Positions 6,904 through 15,897 of a stretch of DNA of 64,000 nucleotides are shown piece by piece. The position numbers were made by a program, and so were the translations under genes. Under the pieces are notes generated by a model. It was given only the letters and a program-made list of their open reading frames with translations, did not search any database and was not told the origin of the DNA. The stretch's first letter is position 1, and each line of letters opens with the position of its first letter. Source of the stretch: Hyphomicrobiales bacterium (GTDB lineage Bacteria; Pseudomonadota; Alphaproteobacteria; Rhizobiales; Ancalomicrobiaceae); assembly GCA_021286855.1 (NCBI GenBank), contig JAJTBO010000005.1, positions 1 through 64,000 of the forward strand, read 5' to 3'.

Positions 6904-7734
6904 TCAGGCCTCGGCCCGTGACGAGGAGTAGTTGAGCACCATCTGGTCGCCGGCGTTCGCCTGGAGATGAGTCAGATAGTGGCCGACGTAATTGTGCGCG
7001 CCGATGCGGATGATCGCCTCGTCGACGCAGGACCAGATCTCGCCGCCGCACCCCTTCACCCAGCGATCGGAGAAGGCGATGTCCGACCCGGTGTGCGACC
7101 CGTCCTCGCCCGGCACCATGTCGAAGCACTGGATGTAGCCGCAGCCCTCGGAGAGCCCCATCGTCCGGAGCCATTCCTTCGGCTCGGGGATCCACATTTC
7201 CGGCATCCGCGCCTGGATCGTCTCGAAGGCCTCCCGCGCGATCAGCAAAAGTCCGGCGCCGGCGCGCGTCACACGGACGAAGCCGTCGACGACATCGACT
7301 TCTCTCTTGCCGTCCTTGCCCACGCGGCCGACGATCGCATCGCCGTCATAGACGTAGCGCACCGATTGCAGTTGCCCCTGCAGGGTGTTGGAGGAGCGCT
7401 GCATCGCCCGACGGAAGGCGTCGAAGTCCGCCGCCTTGTCCGGATAGATCGCCCCGACCACCGGCTTGCCGAAGGCGAGCATCTTGGCGACCAGTTCCGG
7501 CGAAAAACTCATGTCGGGATCGACGAAGAGCAGGTGCGTGGCATCCGCCTCGGCGAGGAACAGCGACGCCAGGACGTTGCGCGCCATCGGAAAGAACGAC
7601 GTCGACAGGACGTGGGTGGTGAAACCGATGTGGGGGAACTCTCGGGCGAAGAAGCGGATCGCGTCGAGAACGGAAACGTGCGTGCCGGTCGAGATCGTCT
7701 CTCCGTAGACCGGCGTAGCGATGATCACCTTCAT
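6904..7734 (-). CDS. GT-A-like glycosyltransferase, flagellar-locus paralogue 3
   Basis: A 276-residue paralogue of the adjacent gene. The motifs are VIIATPVYGE, PMARNVLASLFLAE and LLFVDPDMSFSPELVAKML; the DxD is Asp-Pro-Asp here. The C-terminal block GSDIAFSDRWVKGCGGEIW is followed by a Tyr-Val-Gly-His element. An in-frame ATG at 7758 would add eight residues, but the ATG at 7734 has a GGGGGAT ribosome binding site at the right distance and begins MKVIIATP, matching the paralogues. It is 30 bases upstream of the next glycosyltransferase gene on the same strand, so the two are probably cotranscribed. Confidence 0.6.
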   Translation of the reverse strand: MKVIIATPVYGETISTGTHVSVLDAIRFFAREFPHIGFTTHVLSTSFFPMARNVLASLFLAEADATHLLFVDPDMSFSPELVAKMLAFGKPVVGAIYPDKAADFDAFRRAMQRSSNTLQGQLQSVRYVYDGDAIVGRVGKDGKREVDVVDGFVRVTRAGAGLLLIAREAFETIQARMPEMWIPEPKEWLRTMGLSEGCGYIQCFDMVPGEDGSHTGSDIAFSDRWVKGCGGEIWSCVDEAIIRIGAHNYVGHYLTHLQANAGDQMVLNYSSSRAEA

Positions 7735-7750
7735 GCGAATCCCCCATCGG

Positions 7751-7783
7751 TTCGTCAACCTTTAGGAAATCATGGTTGACGAA
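7751..7783. repeat. Perfect 10-bp inverted repeat between flgL and glycosyltransferase genes
   Basis: TTCGTCAACC and GGTTGACGAA are separated by 13 bases. The dyad lies after the flgL stop and just before the glycosyltransferase start. It has no U-run and could be an operator, an mRNA 3' hairpin or a processing site. Confidence 0.5.
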
Positions 7784-7807
7784 ACGTGAAGATCGCCGCT
7801 CGGTCGT

Positions 7808-9334
7808 TCACATGTAATCGGCGAGCGACAGCTTGTAGAAGATCGACGCCGCCTTGTAGCTCGCCTCGATCTGGGTCTGCAGCGTCGTGATCTGCACCGC
7901 GAGCGTCGTGTCGTCGACGTTCATCGCCGTGTCGACGGCGGTCTGGTAGGTGTTCGAGGCGACCGTCATCCGCTCGCTCGCCGACTTGGCCGCCGATTGC
8001 GCGCCGGCGATTTCGGCGGCGACCGACTGCAGGCTGTCGTTGCCGGTGACGTCTTCGAGTTGGCCCTTGGTGCGGTCGACCACGGCCGCATATCGAGCTT
8101 GATCCGTGTCGGTTCCGCCCGACACGTCGATCGTCGAGAGCACCGCGAGTTGCTTGATCTGCGAGGTGAAGGCGTCCTCGTTGGCGCGCACGCCGTAGTT
8201 CACCGAGAGCCCGTCTTCGACCCGCGCCTGCGCGTCCGAACGAGAATCGTTGGCGTCGTTGGTGCCGGTGTACCAAGTGACCGTATCGGACGACGTGCCG
8301 GCGACGAGGCTCGTCGCGGTGTCGTAGGGCGGGCCGGAGACCCGCATCGGCGTGGCGCCGTTCGCCGTGTCGAAGAAGTTGTTCGCCGCTTCGACCGCGG
8401 AGGCCGCCGTCAGCGTCGTCTTGCCGACCGCCGTCAGGGCGCTCGAGAGCGCCGTCTGCAGGTTCGCCTGGGTGTCGGCGGCGGTCGCGCCGATCTCGAA
8501 GCCATAGATCGAGCCGTTGTCGGCGTCGTTGACGCTCGTCGAATTCGTCGAATCCTTCGCCGTCAGGGTCACGGTCGTGGTCGAGCCGTCCGGCAGGGTC
8601 AGCGTCACCTCGAGCGACTGCCCGGCGGTCGGCTGCCCGGTCATGTCGACCGAGAGCGAGGCGGGCGTGCCGGTCGGCCCGGTCACGGTCGTATTGTCGA
8701 GCGTCGAGGTGGCGCTCGTGAGCTTCATGCCGAAGGAATGGGTTCCGTCCTCGGCGAGCGTCACCGTGGTGCCCGAGGAGGAGAGGTTCAACCGGCCGAG
8801 CCCGTTCGACCCGAGATCGGCCTGGAGCCGCTCCGAGGCGACTTGCTTGTAACCGGCGCGCACGCCGTCGCCGTTCAACATCGTGTCGACGTCGACCACC
8901 GGCGAGGTGTCGCTGGCCTTCCCGGCGAAGAGATAGGTGCCGTCGATGTCGGTGTTGAGCGTCGAGACATAGGCCTCGAGCGCGTTCGAAGCGGCGATCT
9001 GCTCCGCCGTCATGCCGGAGGCGGTCAGTTCGAAGCCGTTGGTGCCGAGCTCGCTCGAAATGTTGTTCGACAGGGTGGTCAGCGAGTCGATGCAGTTGCC
9101 GACCATCGTCAGTCGCGTGCCGACCGTCGTGATCGTCGACTGATAGGCGTCGTTCTGCGCGACCTTCTGCTGGAAGGACAGCACCAGCGACGGATTGGAG
9201 ACGCCTTCGTAGGTCGACGACTTGAGCCCCGTCGTCTCCTGTGTGGTCAGGTCGGAAAGCAGGGCCCGCTTGGCGATCAGCCGCGAGGCGAGCGAACCGG
9301 TCAGGCCCGTATAGGCATACTTGCTGACGTCCAT
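7808..9334 (-). CDS. flgL: Flagellar hook-filament junction protein FlgL (HAP3)
   Basis: A 508-residue protein placed directly after flgK. The N-terminal helical region (LTGSLASRLIAKRALLSDLT, then LVLSFQQKVAQNDAYQSTI) and the C-terminal half (MTVASNTYQTAVDTAMNVDD, LQTQIEASYKAASIFYKL) are flagellin-like, as expected of FlgL. The middle 250 residues are a Thr/Ser/Gly-rich insert, making it longer than enterobacterial FlgL. FlgL joins the hook to the filament. The start at 9334 (MDVSKYAYTG) is 14 bases after the flgK stop; longer frames upstream only run antiparallel through flgK in another frame. Confidence 0.85.
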   Translation of the reverse strand: MDVSKYAYTGLTGSLASRLIAKRALLSDLTTQETTGLKSSTYEGVSNPSLVLSFQQKVAQNDAYQSTITTVGTRLTMVGNCIDSLTTLSNNISSELGTNGFELTASGMTAEQIAASNALEAYVSTLNTDIDGTYLFAGKASDTSPVVDVDTMLNGDGVRAGYKQVASERLQADLGSNGLGRLNLSSSGTTVTLAEDGTHSFGMKLTSATSTLDNTTVTGPTGTPASLSVDMTGQPTAGQSLEVTLTLPDGSTTTVTLTAKDSTNSTSVNDADNGSIYGFEIGATAADTQANLQTALSSALTAVGKTTLTAASAVEAANNFFDTANGATPMRVSGPPYDTATSLVAGTSSDTVTWYTGTNDANDSRSDAQARVEDGLSVNYGVRANEDAFTSQIKQLAVLSTIDVSGGTDTDQARYAAVVDRTKGQLEDVTGNDSLQSVAAEIAGAQSAAKSASERMTVASNTYQTAVDTAMNVDDTTLAVQITTLQTQIEASYKAASIFYKLSLADYM

Positions 9335-9348
9335 TGACTGGGGCCTTC

Positions 9349-11142
9349 TCAGATCGAGTTGACCAACGTGTCGAGCATGTTGCGTAGCGTCGACAAGACT
9401 TGAGCGTTGGCCGAATAGTAGGACTGGAGCTGGATGAGCTTGGTCAGTTCGGTGTCCGTGTTCACCGCCGAGGCGTCGTTCATCCGCGAGGTGAGATTGG
9501 TCTGGATCACCGACTGGTTGTCGACCAGGGTCTGCTGGGTCGAAGCCTGCCCGGCCCAGTAGGACACCATCGAATTGGCGTAGGAGGTGATCGTCGTCTG
9601 CTTGGCGCCGAGCCCGCCGCCCAGGCTGGTGTAGACCTTGGTGTCGGAGAGCGCGTCGGCGAGCGCGGTCGGCCGGGTCGTGTCGCCCGTCTCGGTGCTG
9701 GTCGAGTAGTCGACGAGCAGGCTCGGGTCGGTGGTGATCTTGGAGTTGACCTGAATCCGCGAGGCGAGGCCTTCGAGCTGCGAGCCGCCGTCGAAGCTGC
9801 CGGTGTAATAGTCGGAGCCGTCGGTGAACACCGCCACCGCCGCCTGTCCGCCCTGTTCCGCGGTCGCCGTCACGGTCTTCGAGAGCCCGTCGACCGTGAC
9901 CGCGCTCGTTCCCCCGTCGAGGATCCGGATCGTCGAGCCCGACGTGTTCGAGACCGAGAAGTTCGTGCCGAGCGCCGTCTGGATCTGGCTGGCGACCGAG
10001 GCCCAGCCGCCGGAGAAGTCGATGCCGTAGACCGTGTCGTTCGGATCGAGCGTGTCGGAATTGGACAGCGGCAGCGCGCTGGCGTTGTTCACCGCGACGA
10101 AGGTCACGGTTTTCTGCGTGTTCGTCGCCGTGTCGGTATAGGTCAGCGTCAGCGTGTTGCCGGAGGAGAGATCCGAGGCGTCGATCGAATAGCCCGCCTG
10201 CGTCCCCGACGTCGCCGCCGTGCCGGCCGTGGTCGTGTCGGAGAGGGCGGAGGCGAGGCCGGCCGCCACCTGATCGAGCTGATCCTGCACCTGCGGGAGA
10301 ATCGTGTCGCGCACCTCGACGAGGCCGGCGAGCGAACCGGAGGTGACGAGCCCCGTCCCGATCACGTCGGCGCCCGTGCCGGTCGACGACGCCACCCGGA
10401 TCTTGCCGTCGCCGCCGAGCGTCAGCTGCGTCGCCTGCGCGTTGTCGACCAGCGTCAGACCGCCCGTCGTCGTCACCCGAACGGTGCCGTCGCTCATCGG
10501 CTGAGCGTCGACGCCGACGTAGTTCGAAAGCGACAGGATCGCCTGATCGCGCGCGTCCTGGAGACCGGTGGTGTCGGCGTTCTGCGACTGCGCGAGGACG
10601 ATCTGCTTGTTGAGGTCGGAGATCTGCTGCGTCAGCGTATTGACCTGATCGACCCCTTCCGAGATCGAGGTCGACACGGAATTCGAGAGGTCGGTCACCG
10701 ACGACGACAGCGAATTGAGCGTCTGGGCGAGCACCGTCGCCGAATTCACCACCTCGATCTGCGCCGCCGTGCTGTCGGGCTGCGAGGCGAGCGTCTGCAT
10801 GTCGGTCGAGAACGCGGAGATCGCCGTCGGCAGGGCCGCGCCGCTCTCCGTCGATCCGAGCAGGGAGTCGATCTGTTCCAGATAGGTGTTCTTGGCGTCG
10901 AGATAGGAGGCGGTCGCCGTCGACGTCGTCAACTGATCGAACACCTCCTGATCGAAGGCGCGGCTGACCGTCGTGGTGAAGCCGACCAGCCCCGTCGAGG
11001 CGTAGATGCCCTGGGCGCTGATCGTCTTCTCGGTATAGCCGTCTGTCGAGGCGGCGGCGATGTTCGCCGACACCAGAGACGTCGCCGCCTGCGTGACCTT
11101 GAGGCCGCTCGCCGCAATGCCGACCGACGCGCTGAGACCCAT
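9349..11142 (-). CDS. flgK: Flagellar hook-associated protein FlgK (HAP1)
   Basis: A 597-residue protein with the FlgK N-terminus (GLSASVGIAASGLKVTQAAT, LVSANIAAASTDGYTEKTI) and C-terminus (LIQLQSYYSANAQVLSTLRN followed by MLDTLVNSI). FlgK is the first hook-filament junction protein, exported after the hook is complete. It sits between flgE and flgL on the minus strand, the standard order flgE-flgK-flgL. Length is normal for the family. The start follows a purine-rich GAGGAG sequence just upstream. Confidence 0.93.
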   Translation of the reverse strand: MGLSASVGIAASGLKVTQAATSLVSANIAAASTDGYTEKTISAQGIYASTGLVGFTTTVSRAFDQEVFDQLTTSTATASYLDAKNTYLEQIDSLLGSTESGAALPTAISAFSTDMQTLASQPDSTAAQIEVVNSATVLAQTLNSLSSSVTDLSNSVSTSISEGVDQVNTLTQQISDLNKQIVLAQSQNADTTGLQDARDQAILSLSNYVGVDAQPMSDGTVRVTTTGGLTLVDNAQATQLTLGGDGKIRVASSTGTGADVIGTGLVTSGSLAGLVEVRDTILPQVQDQLDQVAAGLASALSDTTTAGTAATSGTQAGYSIDASDLSSGNTLTLTYTDTATNTQKTVTFVAVNNASALPLSNSDTLDPNDTVYGIDFSGGWASVASQIQTALGTNFSVSNTSGSTIRILDGGTSAVTVDGLSKTVTATAEQGGQAAVAVFTDGSDYYTGSFDGGSQLEGLASRIQVNSKITTDPSLLVDYSTSTETGDTTRPTALADALSDTKVYTSLGGGLGAKQTTITSYANSMVSYWAGQASTQQTLVDNQSVIQTNLTSRMNDASAVNTDTELTKLIQLQSYYSANAQVLSTLRNMLDTLVNSI

Positions 11143-11180
11143 GACGCACTCCTCTCGCCGACCGCCGCGCGGTCACCCAC

Positions 11181-12506
11181 TCAGCGGATGATGTCCAGGA
11201 CGGCCTGCATCATGTTGTTGGCGGTGGAGATCACCTTGGAATTGGCGGAATAGGCCTGCTGCGTGACGATCATCTTCGAGAACTGATCGGTGATGTCGAC
11301 ATTGGAGGCCTCGAGCGCCGAGGAGGTGATGGTCGCCGCGGAGGAGAGATAGGGGCTGCCGGATTCCTTGGTCGCCTGATAGGCGTTGCCCGACACCGCC
11401 AGCAGTTCCGCGTCGCCGTCGAAGGAGTAGACGCCGATCTTGTAGAGATCGACCGTCTTGCCGTTCGAATAGGAGGCGGTGAGGATGCCGTCCGAGCTGA
11501 TCGACAGACCGGTGTAGGTGCCGGCCGAATAGCCGTCCTGGCTGAGCACCGTCTGGCTGACCGTCGTCCCCGAATTGTACTGGGTGAGGTTCGAACCGAA
11601 GGAGAAGCCGACATTGCCCAGGTTGGTGCCGTCGATGGTCAGGCCCGACAAGGTGATCGAGCTCGACGTCGGCGAGGTCAGCGCGCCGGTGCTGTCGAAG
11701 GTGAAGGACGAGGACGACGCCAGAGTCCATTCCGCCGAGGCGCCGGTGGCGGTCGAATCGGACTGATAGTAGAGGCTCCAGGTGTCCGACGCGGTCTTCG
11801 CCCAACGCAGATTGAGCGAGATGTCGTTGCCCTGCTCGTCGTAGAGCGTCACCGAACCGCCGGAGAGCGATTCCGAGAGGAAGGTCGAATTGTCGGCGGC
11901 CGCGATCGTCGTCGGATAGCCCGTCGAATTGGTCATGTCGGTCGCCGAGATCGTCGTCACGGAACTCGCCGACGGCAGGTTTGCTTCGTAGTCGACCGTC
12001 GTCGTCGCCTTGGCCGGGATGATGCCGGTGTCGATCTTGATCGACTCGGCCGTGGTGCCGGTGGTGTTGCCGGTGGTCGGATCGATCGGCAGGCCGGTCA
12101 GATAGTAGCCGGCCGAATTGGTCATGTAGCCGTCGGCGTTCATCGTGAAGTCGCCCTGACGGGTATAGTAGTAGGTGCCCGAGAGGTTCACCTGACCGTC
12201 GGTCTCGCCGGTCTTGGCCTGCACCTGGAAATAGCCGTCGCCGCTGATCGCCATGTTGGTGGAGACCGACGTGGCCGAGATGTTGCCCTGCACGGTGTTG
12301 GTGGTGACCGACCGCGCGGTGACCGAAGCCGAATTCTGCGACGAGGAGGAGGTGCCCGACGAGGTCAGGAGATCCTCGAAGGCGGTCTCGACCGACTTGT
12401 AGCCGGTGGTGCTGGAGTTGGCGATGTTGCCCGAGATGTTCTGCAGCGCGTAGGCCTGGGCCTGCAGGCCGACCACCGCGTTGCTCATTGCGTCATAGAC
12501 ACCCAT
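11181..12506 (-). CDS. flgE: Flagellar hook protein FlgE
   Basis: A 441-residue protein with the conserved N-terminus AMSNAVVGLQAQAYALQNIS then GNIANSSTTGYK, and the C-terminus DQFSKMIVTQQAYSANSKVI then STANNMMQAVLDIIR. The central part is Thr/Ser-rich and includes the GDGYFQV element of hook and rod proteins. FlgE polymerises into the flexible hook. The start at ATG 12506 (MGVYDAMSN) follows GGGAG; a longer frame to 12743 would include the divergent promoter region and start of the moxR gene and is rejected. It is the first gene of the apparent flgE-flgK-flgL-glycosyltransferase operon. Confidence 0.93.
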   Translation of the reverse strand: MGVYDAMSNAVVGLQAQAYALQNISGNIANSSTTGYKSVETAFEDLLTSSGTSSSSQNSASVTARSVTTNTVQGNISATSVSTNMAISGDGYFQVQAKTGETDGQVNLSGTYYYTRQGDFTMNADGYMTNSAGYYLTGLPIDPTTGNTTGTTAESIKIDTGIIPAKATTTVDYEANLPSASSVTTISATDMTNSTGYPTTIAAADNSTFLSESLSGGSVTLYDEQGNDISLNLRWAKTASDTWSLYYQSDSTATGASAEWTLASSSSFTFDSTGALTSPTSSSITLSGLTIDGTNLGNVGFSFGSNLTQYNSGTTVSQTVLSQDGYSAGTYTGLSISSDGILTASYSNGKTVDLYKIGVYSFDGDAELLAVSGNAYQATKESGSPYLSSAATITSSALEASNVDITDQFSKMIVTQQAYSANSKVISTANNMMQAVLDIIR

Positions 12507-12726
12507 GGAGAACTCCCACTGTCGAAGATCGAGGTCGACGGACCTGTTCGCAAGCGGGATCGCAAACCGCATGCCACGCCGATCACACGGATTTTTCTCG
12601 GGTTTTCCGCGAGTTCTCGAGTTAGGCTGACGCTCGCGCCGGGCAGCTTCGACCGGGCGGGCGGTAATTTCTGCCCGGCGGACGGAGCGCTCCGGGATCG
12701 AACTGCCGAGCGAGAAGAGGACGGAC

Positions 12727-13575
12727 ATGCGTTTCGAAGGCACCAGCGACTACGTGGCGACCGAGGATCTCAGGATCGCCGTCAACGCCGCCGTCACCCT
12801 CGAGCGCCCTCTCCTGGTCAAGGGCGAGCCCGGCACCGGCAAGACCGTGCTCGCCCGTGAGATCGCGAACGGCCTCGGCCTGCCGCTGATCGAATGGCAC
12901 GTCAAGTCGACCACCAAGGCCCAGCAGGGCCTCTACGAATACGACGCCGTCTCGCGCCTGCGCGACGGCCAGATCGGCGACGAGCGGGTCAAGGACATCC
13001 GCAACTACATCAAGCGCGGCAAACTGTGGGAGGCCTTCGTCGCCGACCAGCGCCCGGTGCTGCTGATCGACGAGATCGACAAGGCCGACATCGAGTTCCC
13101 GAACGATCTGCTGCTCGAGATCGACCGCATGGAGTTCCACGTCTACGAGACCGGCGAGACCATCAAGGCGCGCCGCCGGCCGATCGTGATCATCACCTCC
13201 AACAACGAGAAGGAGCTGCCCGACGCCTTCCTGCGCCGCTGCTTCTTCCACTTCATCCGCTTCCCCGACGCCGAGACCATGGAAGCGATCGTCGACGTCC
13301 ATTTCCCCGGCCTGAAGAAGCAGCTGCTCGCCGAGGCGATGCGGATCTTCTTTGCAGTGCGCGACGTGCCGGGCCTCAAGAAGAAGCCCTCGACCTCGGA
13401 GCTGCTCGACTGGATCAAACTGCTGCTCAACGAGGACATCGACGCCGACACGCTGCATGAGACCGATCCGCGGAAGACGATCCCGCCGCTCGCCGGCGCG
13501 CTCCTGAAGAACGAGCAGGACGTCCACCTCTTCGAGCGGCTGGCCTTCCTGTCGCGGCGCGATTCCAGACAGTGA
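12727..13575 (+). CDS. MoxR-family AAA+ ATPase
   Basis: A 282-residue AAA+ ATPase with Walker A GEPGTGKT at residues 33-40, Walker B LLIDEID at 112-118 and a sensor segment IIITSNNEKELPDAFLRR. MoxR ATPases are chaperone-like and usually work with a von Willebrand factor A protein encoded next door; the CoxE-type partner is normally directly downstream. Here the downstream gene is instead an AT-rich membrane-protein gene, and a CoxE-type gene lies 15 kb away at 28716-29891 on the other strand. The start follows AGAGGA. The substrate or complex it activates is not known. Confidence 0.9.
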   Translation: MRFEGTSDYVATEDLRIAVNAAVTLERPLLVKGEPGTGKTVLAREIANGLGLPLIEWHVKSTTKAQQGLYEYDAVSRLRDGQIGDERVKDIRNYIKRGKLWEAFVADQRPVLLIDEIDKADIEFPNDLLLEIDRMEFHVYETGETIKARRRPIVIITSNNEKELPDAFLRRCFFHFIRFPDAETMEAIVDVHFPGLKKQLLAEAMRIFFAVRDVPGLKKKPSTSELLDWIKLLLNEDIDADTLHETDPRKTIPPLAGALLKNEQDVHLFERLAFLSRRDSRQ

Positions 13576-13594
13576 AATCAACAGGATATGAAAG

Positions 13595-14239
13595 ATGCCT
13601 AATGAAAACATGGATATGATAATATTTCATCTCAACGAACAGCAAAATCTATTACAAAGCTACCGATCTGTAGCGGTCACACACCAAGCATTAACCGCAG
13701 CAATCGTAATGGTTATGATTTCTGTAATAGAAAACTACGATAGTATACCTGGATTTTTTGACAACAACAATCTTTCGTCAATAATGATAGTCATCTTACT
13801 TATGACACTACAGGCCGTAGTCATCTTATATGGAAAAATGACAACCGATATATTCAAAGAACAAACGGAAAAACGCGAGAGGAATGTATCGATATTGCAG
13901 CATTTGATGAAAATTGAAGAAAGTGGTTACTTAAAAGAAAAATTATCACTTGTGGGAATTAACACTACCGTACCTTTATCAAGTATTTTCCAGCTAATTG
14001 GGAATAAATGCAAAAATGCAAGCCCAGATAGCAATCACCTCATATTCACTGAGGATCAGATTGAAGCCATCAAAGATTTAACTAAACCACCAAAAAATAA
14101 AATTTCAACGAGATTAGATTTTTCAAAATCTGTCTTCCAAATATTTTATATTATATGGGCGTTTGGTTCTGTATATTCAATCATCCGGGTTTTCTTTGTC
14201 ATGAAATTGTGTATAGACTACATTTCAAATATTTGTTAG
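13595..14239 (+). CDS. AT-rich hypothetical membrane protein (214 aa)
   Basis: I do not recognise a family. The 214-residue protein has two hydrophobic helices in the first 80 residues (about 30-50 and 61-80: LTAAIVMVMISVIE and SIMIVILLMTLQAVVILYG), a charged middle region (KEQTEKRERNVSILQHLMKI, residues 89-108) and a third hydrophobic segment near residues 183-205. Base composition is strikingly AT-rich and codon use is rich in AAA, ATA and TTA, unlike all neighbours, so it was probably acquired by transfer. It starts 19 bases after the moxR stop with an AGGA-like site, and no mobile-element gene accompanies it. A role in phage defence or toxin function is possible but unsupported. Confidence 0.65.
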   Translation: MPNENMDMIIFHLNEQQNLLQSYRSVAVTHQALTAAIVMVMISVIENYDSIPGFFDNNNLSSIMIVILLMTLQAVVILYGKMTTDIFKEQTEKRERNVSILQHLMKIEESGYLKEKLSLVGINTTVPLSSIFQLIGNKCKNASPDSNHLIFTEDQIEAIKDLTKPPKNKISTRLDFSKSVFQIFYIIWAFGSVYSIIRVFFVMKLCIDYISNIC

Positions 14240-14385
14240 AATAATAATATTTGAATTAATACTCATAATACCGATCGCGAATAATGCATTGTACATTGCA
14301 AGCTGCCATAAACTAAAATAAAAACTTGATATGCTTGATTTCGAGGATGTTCCGCGAGGGGCGCTGAGGCGCGGGCGCGGCGGCC

Positions 14386-14997
14386 TCAGAAGCCGCCGCC
14401 GCTCGCCGTTCCGGGCGCGCATACCTTCGCCTCCGCCGCGAGTTTCTCCGCTCCGACCAGCTTCACCAGATCGACGTCGTCGAGAAGCGTCAGATATTCG
14501 CCGGTCTCGGCGGTCTTCATCCACGACGAGACCCGGAACTCCTTCGGGATCGGCGCGCCTTCCGGCCGACAGCCGTCGACGCCGATCGACAGCGTGCCGG
14601 TGAAGGCGCCCGGCTCCTTCGCCGCCCGCTCCTGCGCCCGCGCCCGCGCCTCCATCAGCCGCGCCGTCTCGGCCGGCGGAATGCGGAAGGCGCGCACCAT
14701 CTGCCCCGGCTTCGCCTTGACCGCGCCGAGCCCGGTCTCCGCCGCGAGCGGCGCCTCTTCCAGCGCGATTTCGATCTTCTCCTCATCGCCGCCGCCCTTG
14801 CGCGCCTGGGTGAGGACGAGTTTCGCGCCGCCATGCGCCGGCATCGCCTCCCTCGGCATCGCCACCGCCGCGCGCAGCCGCGCCGGATCGGTGGTCATCG
14901 GATCGAACGATCTGAGCGCCCACAGGGTCTGCGCCGGAACATGCGAACAGGCGGCGAGCGCCAGAGCGAGCGGAAGAACGGCGGCGAGCGGCTTCAT
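14386..14997 (-). CDS. Putative lipoprotein (203 aa), unknown function
   Basis: A 203-residue exported protein. The signal peptide MKPLAAVLPLALALAAC contains a lipobox with Cys17 as the expected lipidation site. The mature part begins SHVPAQTLWALRSFDPMTTD and later has a long helix rich in Ala, Arg and Glu (ARLMEARARAQERAAKEPGA); no known catalytic motif is seen. The ATG at 14997 is chosen because GGAG lies six bases upstream; ATG 15003 and TTG 15009 are alternatives. It is divergent from the DUF2975/XRE pair. No family name is offered. Confidence 0.7.
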   Translation of the reverse strand: MKPLAAVLPLALALAACSHVPAQTLWALRSFDPMTTDPARLRAAVAMPREAMPAHGGAKLVLTQARKGGGDEEKIEIALEEAPLAAETGLGAVKAKPGQMVRAFRIPPAETARLMEARARAQERAAKEPGAFTGTLSIGVDGCRPEGAPIPKEFRVSSWMKTAETGEYLTLLDDVDLVKLVGAEKLAAEAKVCAPGTASGGGF

Positions 14998-15086
14998 ATC
15001 CATCTCCAAGCGATGATTTTTTATCGTTTGACATTAATTTTTATCCGTGTCAAATGATGTTCATCCGATGTTGGAGAACCGCCGCG

Positions 15087-15644
15087 ATGGACGCCGCCGC
15101 CCCCGCTTCTCTTCCCGCCCTGCAGTCGCGCATCGGCTGGCTCTGCCAGAGCCTGCGCTTCGCGGCGCTCGCCTATCCGACCTGGATCTTCGTGTTGTTG
15201 GCGCTGCACTGGTCGAACGCCGACGACGTCACCCGCGCCTATTCGCACTGGCTGAAGGCGACCCTCGTGGAAGTGCCGGCGCCCCAACGCGTCGGCGGCT
15301 TTCTGATCCAGATGATCCCCTTCGCGCTGACGAGCGCCGCCTGCTGGAACCTCTGGAGGCTGTTCAGCGGCTTCCTCGCCGGTCGGGTCTTCACCCTCGA
15401 CGCGGCGCTGACCCTGCGCCGCCTGTCGCTCTTCGGACTGGCGGCGGTGGCGATCGATCTCGTCTCCCGGCCGGCCCTTTCGGGTCTGATGAGCATTCAC
15501 ATGCCGCCGGGATCGCGCTATCTCGCCTTCTTCTTCCAGCCGCACGATCTCCTGGACCTGATGTTCCTCGGCGGTCTGCTGGCGCTCGCCCAGGTCTTCA
15601 AGGTCGCCGCCGAACTCGCCGAAGACCACGCCGCCATCGTCTGA
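15087..15644 (+). CDS. DUF2975-type membrane protein
   Basis: A 185-residue integral membrane protein with four hydrophobic segments (around YPTWIFVLLALHW, GFLIQMIPFALTSAACW, LSLFGLAAVAIDLV and DLMFLGGLLALAQVFKVAAE). The last segment with LAEDHAAIV at the end is typical of DUF2975 proteins, which are regularly encoded next to a small XRE-type regulator, as here. The ATG at 15087 has TTGGAGAA upstream; an earlier ATG at 15054 lacks a ribosome binding site. Function is unknown; the pair is thought to be a membrane protein with its own regulator. Confidence 0.65.
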   Translation: MDAAAPASLPALQSRIGWLCQSLRFAALAYPTWIFVLLALHWSNADDVTRAYSHWLKATLVEVPAPQRVGGFLIQMIPFALTSAACWNLWRLFSGFLAGRVFTLDAALTLRRLSLFGLAAVAIDLVSRPALSGLMSIHMPPGSRYLAFFFQPHDLLDLMFLGGLLALAQVFKVAAELAEDHAAIV

Positions 15645-15653
15645 GGGCCGCTC

Positions 15654-15878
15654 ATGCCGATCGTCGTCAACCTCGACGTCATGCTCGCCCGCCGCAAGAT
15701 GCGCTCGCGCGAACTCTCCGAGCGCATCGGCATCACCGAGCAGAACGTCTCGCTGTTGAAGTCGGGCAAGGTGAAGGGCATCCGCTTCGACACCCTCGAG
15801 GCGATCTGTCGCGTCCTCGACTGCCAGCCCGGCGACCTCCTGGAATGGCGACCGGACGAGGGTCCCGGCGACGCCTGA
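15654..15878 (+). CDS. Small XRE-family transcriptional regulator (YozG type)
   Basis: A 74-residue protein that is almost entirely one helix-turn-helix domain: LARRKMRSRELSERIGITEQ then NVSLLKSGKVKGIRFDTLEA and ICRVLDCQPGDLLEW. The sequence matches the small Cro/C1-type regulators that accompany DUF2975 proteins. It starts nine bases after the DUF2975 gene, so the two are cotranscribed. Likely a repressor of its own operon; the operator is not identified. Confidence 0.85.
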   Translation: MPIVVNLDVMLARRKMRSRELSERIGITEQNVSLLKSGKVKGIRFDTLEAICRVLDCQPGDLLEWRPDEGPGDA

Positions 15879-15897
15879 CGCCGCCGCCCATTCGGCC

